NCBI GenBank assembly: GCA_903863195.1
Contig: CAIPAY010000133.1
Location: forward strand, 1-64,000
DNA: 64,000 nucleotides
Origin: an uncultured Holophagaceae bacterium
GTDB lineage: Bacteria > Acidobacteriota > Holophagae > Holophagales > Holophagaceae
Reading direction: 5' to 3'
How positions within the stretch are numbered: the stretch's first letter is position 1; each line of letters starts with the position of its first letter. The notes beneath the pieces were generated by a model. The model was not told the origin of the DNA. It worked only from the letters and a program-made list of their open reading frames with translations, and made no database searches. Below are positions 61,116 through 64,000 of the stretch, piece after piece. The translations under genes were made by a program, and so were the position numbers.

Positions 61116-61820
61116 CTAGGATTTTTCCGGGTCATGCACCCGATTCACCACGACCCGGGCCGCCCGCAGGAGCTGGCCCCGGAGGTTGTAGCCCCCCTCG
61201 AAGATGGCCGCCACCGAGCCATCGGGCAGGTTGGGGTCCGTGAAGGTGGTGAGCGCCTCGGCATTCAGCGCGTCGAAGGGATCCCCGACCTGCAGCGCCA
61301 GCGGCTCGACATTCAGGCGACGGAGAGCCTCCAGAAACTGCTTCCGGATCAGCTCCACCCCGGCGCGAAAGGAGTCCACGTCCTGGTAGCTGGCGCCCAG
61401 GCTGCGCTCGAAGTTGTCCAGCATCGGCAGCATCTCCAGCAGGATCTTCCGCTCGGACTGGTCCACCGCGAGGGCGATGTCCCGCTGGGCCCGGTTGCGG
61501 AAGTTGTTGAAGTCCGCCGCCAGCCGCCGCTGGTGGTCCATCAGCTCGGCCTCGCGCCGGAGCAGATCCTCCATCTGCCGCTCGGCTTCGTTCAGGGCCG
61601 ACTCCAGGTCGACCTTGCCGCCAGATCCCCTGACGGGCTCCATCTCCTCCATCTCAGGCACCACCTGGGTGTGGTATCCCGAGGCCACCTCGTCCGCCAC
61701 CGCCTGGAGATCCCCCTCGAGGCTCTCGTCCAGGGTGAGATCCACAAGGTCTTCGCCCTCGGCAGACGGCGGAAGGGGTTCGGGCTCGGGACCGGCAGGA
61801 TGATCAGTAGGCATCGCCAA
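61116..61820 (-). CDS. grpE: Nucleotide exchange factor GrpE
   Basis: 234 residues. Acidic N terminus of about 90 residues, then the long helix LMDHQRRLAADFNNFRNRAQRD and the C-terminal beta domain with GDPFDALNAEALTTFTDPNLPDGSVAAIFEGGYNLRGQLLRAARVVV, the GrpE signature. It releases ADP from DnaK. It lies between hrcA and dnaK on the minus strand. Confidence 0.95.
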   Translation of the reverse strand: MAMPTDHPAGPEPEPLPPSAEGEDLVDLTLDESLEGDLQAVADEVASGYHTQVVPEMEEMEPVRGSGGKVDLESALNEAERQMEDLLRREAELMDHQRRLAADFNNFRNRAQRDIALAVDQSERKILLEMLPMLDNFERSLGASYQDVDSFRAGVELIRKQFLEALRRLNVEPLALQVGDPFDALNAEALTTFTDPNLPDGSVAAIFEGGYNLRGQLLRAARVVVNRVHDPEKS

Positions 61821-61871
61821 AGTATAGTCAGGTCAGGCCAGCGGGGGGAAATCCGGACCTGACCCAGCAGG

Positions 61872-62921
61872 TCAGACCGAGTCCTGCCGCCGCTGGACCT
61901 GCCGGGACCACCAGCGCAAGCCGCCCATGACCCGGCCGTAGTCCATGCGTAGCGGACCCACCAGGGCGAAGGTGACGAAGCCCGCCGGACCCAGGGCCAC
62001 GGTGCTCACGGCAGTGGCCAGGGGCCAGGCGTCCAGGTAGGGGTTCTCGGTGCCGAGCAGCAGCTGGACGTCCTCGGAGGCCCGGTCCGCGAAGGCATTC
62101 AGGAGGCGGGCCAGGCGACCGTGCTCCTCAAAGGCTGCAACCAAGGCGCGGAACCGCGGCACATCGTCAAACTCCGGGAGGCCGCCGAGGCGGCCCAGAC
62201 CCGACACCAGGACCCGGGCATCGGCCCCGCCCGGCTCCTCGGGCCAGCGCTCAGCCAGCTCCTGGAGCCGGCGACAGAGGGACTCGCCCTCCTGCACCCC
62301 CACCCGCAGGGCTTCGAGCAGCCGGGCGCGCATCTCCGGCAGGGTCAGGCCGGAGAAGTGGGCCGTGGCATAGTTCCCCAGCTCCGTCAGCACCGTCTGG
62401 GAGAGGTTCCAGGGGTTCTCCATGAGCCGGTGCTCCACCTCGCCCAGGCTGCCCACCCACACCGCCACAAAGCGGCCGGGACCCACGGGCACGAACTCCA
62501 TGCGCACCAGCCGGCTCTGGGTCAGCGGCAGGGGCAGCGCCACGCAGACGCCGCCCATGACTTCCGCCAGGGTGCGGCTGGCGTGGCGGGCCCAGGACTC
62601 GGGATCCAGGTCCAGGCCATCCAGGGCCGCTGACAGGCGGCCTTCGACCTCGTGCCCCGGGGGCAGCGCCCGGAGCCAGCGGTCCACGTAGTAGCGGTAG
62701 GCCAGCTCCGTGGGCACCCGGCCGGCGGAGGTGTGGGGCTGGGCCACCATGGCCTCTTCTTCCAGGTCCGAGAGCACGCTGCGGATCGTGGCGCTGGAGA
62801 GGGTCTCGGGATACCGCTTGGCCAGCAGCCGCGACCCCACAGGCTCCCCCGCCTCGAGGTAGGTCTCGATGAGGGTGCGCAGCACGGACTCGCCGCGGGG
62901 GTTGAGGTTGGGTCGGGACAT
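61872..62921 (-). CDS. hrcA: Heat-inducible transcription repressor HrcA
   Basis: 349 residues. N-terminal winged helix with LIETYLEAGEPVGSRLLAKRYPETLSSATIRSVLSDLEEEAMVAQPHTSAGRVPTELAYRYYVD, the family signature, and a C-terminal domain ending in a region with GPLRMDYGRVMGGLRW. HrcA represses heat-shock operons by binding CIRCE. No CIRCE element is seen upstream of this operon, so control may act at groES/groEL elsewhere. It follows prfA by 35 bp. Confidence 0.95.
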   Translation of the reverse strand: MSRPNLNPRGESVLRTLIETYLEAGEPVGSRLLAKRYPETLSSATIRSVLSDLEEEAMVAQPHTSAGRVPTELAYRYYVDRWLRALPPGHEVEGRLSAALDGLDLDPESWARHASRTLAEVMGGVCVALPLPLTQSRLVRMEFVPVGPGRFVAVWVGSLGEVEHRLMENPWNLSQTVLTELGNYATAHFSGLTLPEMRARLLEALRVGVQEGESLCRRLQELAERWPEEPGGADARVLVSGLGRLGGLPEFDDVPRFRALVAAFEEHGRLARLLNAFADRASEDVQLLLGTENPYLDAWPLATAVSTVALGPAGFVTFALVGPLRMDYGRVMGGLRWWSRQVQRRQDSV

Positions 62922-62956
62922 GGAGGACTTCCCACCTCTACTATACGGCAGACGGG

Positions 62957-64000
62957 TCAGGCCTCGAGCGCCTGCAGCCGCTCGGCCTCGAAGGCGGCGC
63001 GGAGGGGCTCGATGATGGGCTCGATGGCGCCGCCCAGGAAGGCGTCAATCTGGTGGAGGGTGACGCCGATGCGGTGGTCCGTCACGCGGCCCTGGGGGAA
63101 GTTGTAGGTGCGGATCTTCTCGCTGCGGTCCCCGCTGCCCACCTGGGATTTGCGCATGGCCGAGTGCACCGCGTCGGCCTCGTCCTGGGCCTTCTGGAGC
63201 AGGCGGCTGCGGAGCACGGTCATGGCCTTGGCCATGTTCTTCAGCTGGCTGCGCTCGTCCTGGCACTGGACAACGGTATTGGTGGGCAGGTGGACGAGGC
63301 GCACGGCTGACTTGGTGGTGTTCACGCTCTGGCCGCCCTTGCCGCCGGAGCAGAAGGTATCAATCCGCAGATCGTTTGGATGGATCTCGACACCATCCAG
63401 TTCCTCGGCCTCGGGCATGACGGCCACAGTGCAGGCGGAGGTGTGGATGCGGCCCTGGGTCTCGGTCTTGGGCACCCGCTGCACGCGGTGCACGCCGCTC
63501 TCGAAGCGGAAGAGGCTGTAGGCACCCTCGCCCTGGATCTCCGCCGTGGCGTCCTTGAGTCCGCCGGCGTCAGCATCGCTCTGGTCCAGCACCGAGACCT
63601 TGAAGCCCCGCCGCTCCGCGAACCGGAGGTACATCCGGAAGATCTCCCCCGCGAACAGGGCGGCTTCCTCGCCGCCGGTGCCCGCGCGGACTTCCAGGAT
63701 CACGTTCTTGGCGTCGGCGGGGTCCTTGGGCACGAGCAGGCGCCGGATCTCGCTCTCACCTTCGGCGATGGCCTGCTTGAGGTCAGGGATCTCCAGCTCG
63801 GCCAGTTCCCGGAAGTCGGCGTCCAGGGTCTTGTCCGCCAGGATGGCTTCGGCCTCCTCCAGCTGCTTGCGCCGGCTGCGTTGGGCCTGGAAGGCCAGCA
63901 CCACGGGCTCCAGCTCCGCCCGGAGCTTGCTCAGCTCCCGAAGGCGCTTGGGGTCCGAGACCACGGCGGGATCCTGCAGCTGGGCCTCCACTTCCTGGAA
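62957..64000 (-). CDS. prfA: Peptide chain release factor 1 (partial)
   Basis: The frame is open to the window edge, so the start is missing; about 348 residues are here, nearly the full length of 355-360. VILEVRAGTGGEEAALFAGEIFRMY and the catalytic GGQ loop SGGKGGQSVNTTKSAVRLVHLPT identify a class I release factor; the RF1 type is favoured by KDPADAKNVILE. The residue after NTT is Lys where many RF1 have Asp. It terminates translation at UAA and UAG. Confidence 0.94.
   Translation of the reverse strand, partial: FQEVEAQLQDPAVVSDPKRLRELSKLRAELEPVVLAFQAQRSRRKQLEEAEAILADKTLDADFRELAELEIPDLKQAIAEGESEIRRLLVPKDPADAKNVILEVRAGTGGEEAALFAGEIFRMYLRFAERRGFKVSVLDQSDADAGGLKDATAEIQGEGAYSLFRFESGVHRVQRVPKTETQGRIHTSACTVAVMPEAEELDGVEIHPNDLRIDTFCSGGKGGQSVNTTKSAVRLVHLPTNTVVQCQDERSQLKNMAKAMTVLRSRLLQKAQDEADAVHSAMRKSQVGSGDRSEKIRTYNFPQGRVTDHRIGVTLHQIDAFLGGAIEPIIEPLRAAFEAERLQALEA

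Overview
This window looks like chromosomal DNA from a high-GC, Gram-negative bacterium. LPS core and O-antigen genes, a type IV pilus system, an 11-gene complex I operon and an hrcA-grpE-dnaK-dnaJ locus point to a diderm. The gene set and style best fit Acidobacteriota, class Holophagae (Geothrix-like); this is inference, since no rRNA is present. Coding density is very high, and most genes sit in operons with 1-10 nt overlaps. Most long ORF-track entries are antisense shadows.

Layout. (1) 1-5667: a truncated NtrC-type regulator, two glycosyltransferases, a DUF1573 protein, a DMT transporter and hldD, an LPS inner-core neighbourhood. (2) 5675-8356 (minus): a partner-switching operon (receiver-PP2C phosphatase, STAS antagonist) led by a protein that I read as a divergent RelA/SpoT-type nucleotidyltransferase. 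(3) 8446-10324 (minus): Fo ATP synthase genes only (atpE, atpB, atpI, an atpZ-like gene). (4) 10401-21355 (minus): nuoA-B-C-D-H-I-J-K-L-M-N with no nuoE/F/G; NuoL and NuoM carry His-rich additions. (5) 21490-30687: an orphan GspE-like ATPase, a large hybrid histidine kinase, an ABC exporter, and a divergent peptide-type binding protein with two small permeases. (6) 30688-34794: metabolic genes (UPF0597 desulfidase family, Bcp peroxiredoxin, FabI), a ccdAB toxin-antitoxin module with its operator, and several long hairpins built from short iterated units.

(7) 34795-49008: a surface-polysaccharide region made of two convergent operons. The plus strand has rfbF, rfbG, rfbH, an SDR reductase and a methyltransferase (CDP-3,6-dideoxyhexose route). 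The minus strand has a TMTC-like membrane/TPR protein, a ThDP enzyme resembling YerE, an FkbM methyltransferase, a NeuB-like synthase, a GT2 and a GtrA protein. Together they suggest a branched 3,6-dideoxyhexose (yersiniose-like) glycan. (8) 49145-54700 (minus): pilB-pilT-pilC and two prepilins; the last has a sigma-54-like promoter. (9) 54781-64000: a helical protein of unknown function, a diguanylate cyclase, then (minus) prfA (partial), hrcA, grpE, dnaK and dnaJ.

No rRNA, tRNA, CRISPR array, transposase or prophage was seen. The best candidates for something undescribed are the RelA/SpoT-like gene joined to the STAS/PP2C partner switch, the branched-sugar cluster, and the TMTC-like protein beside the pilins.
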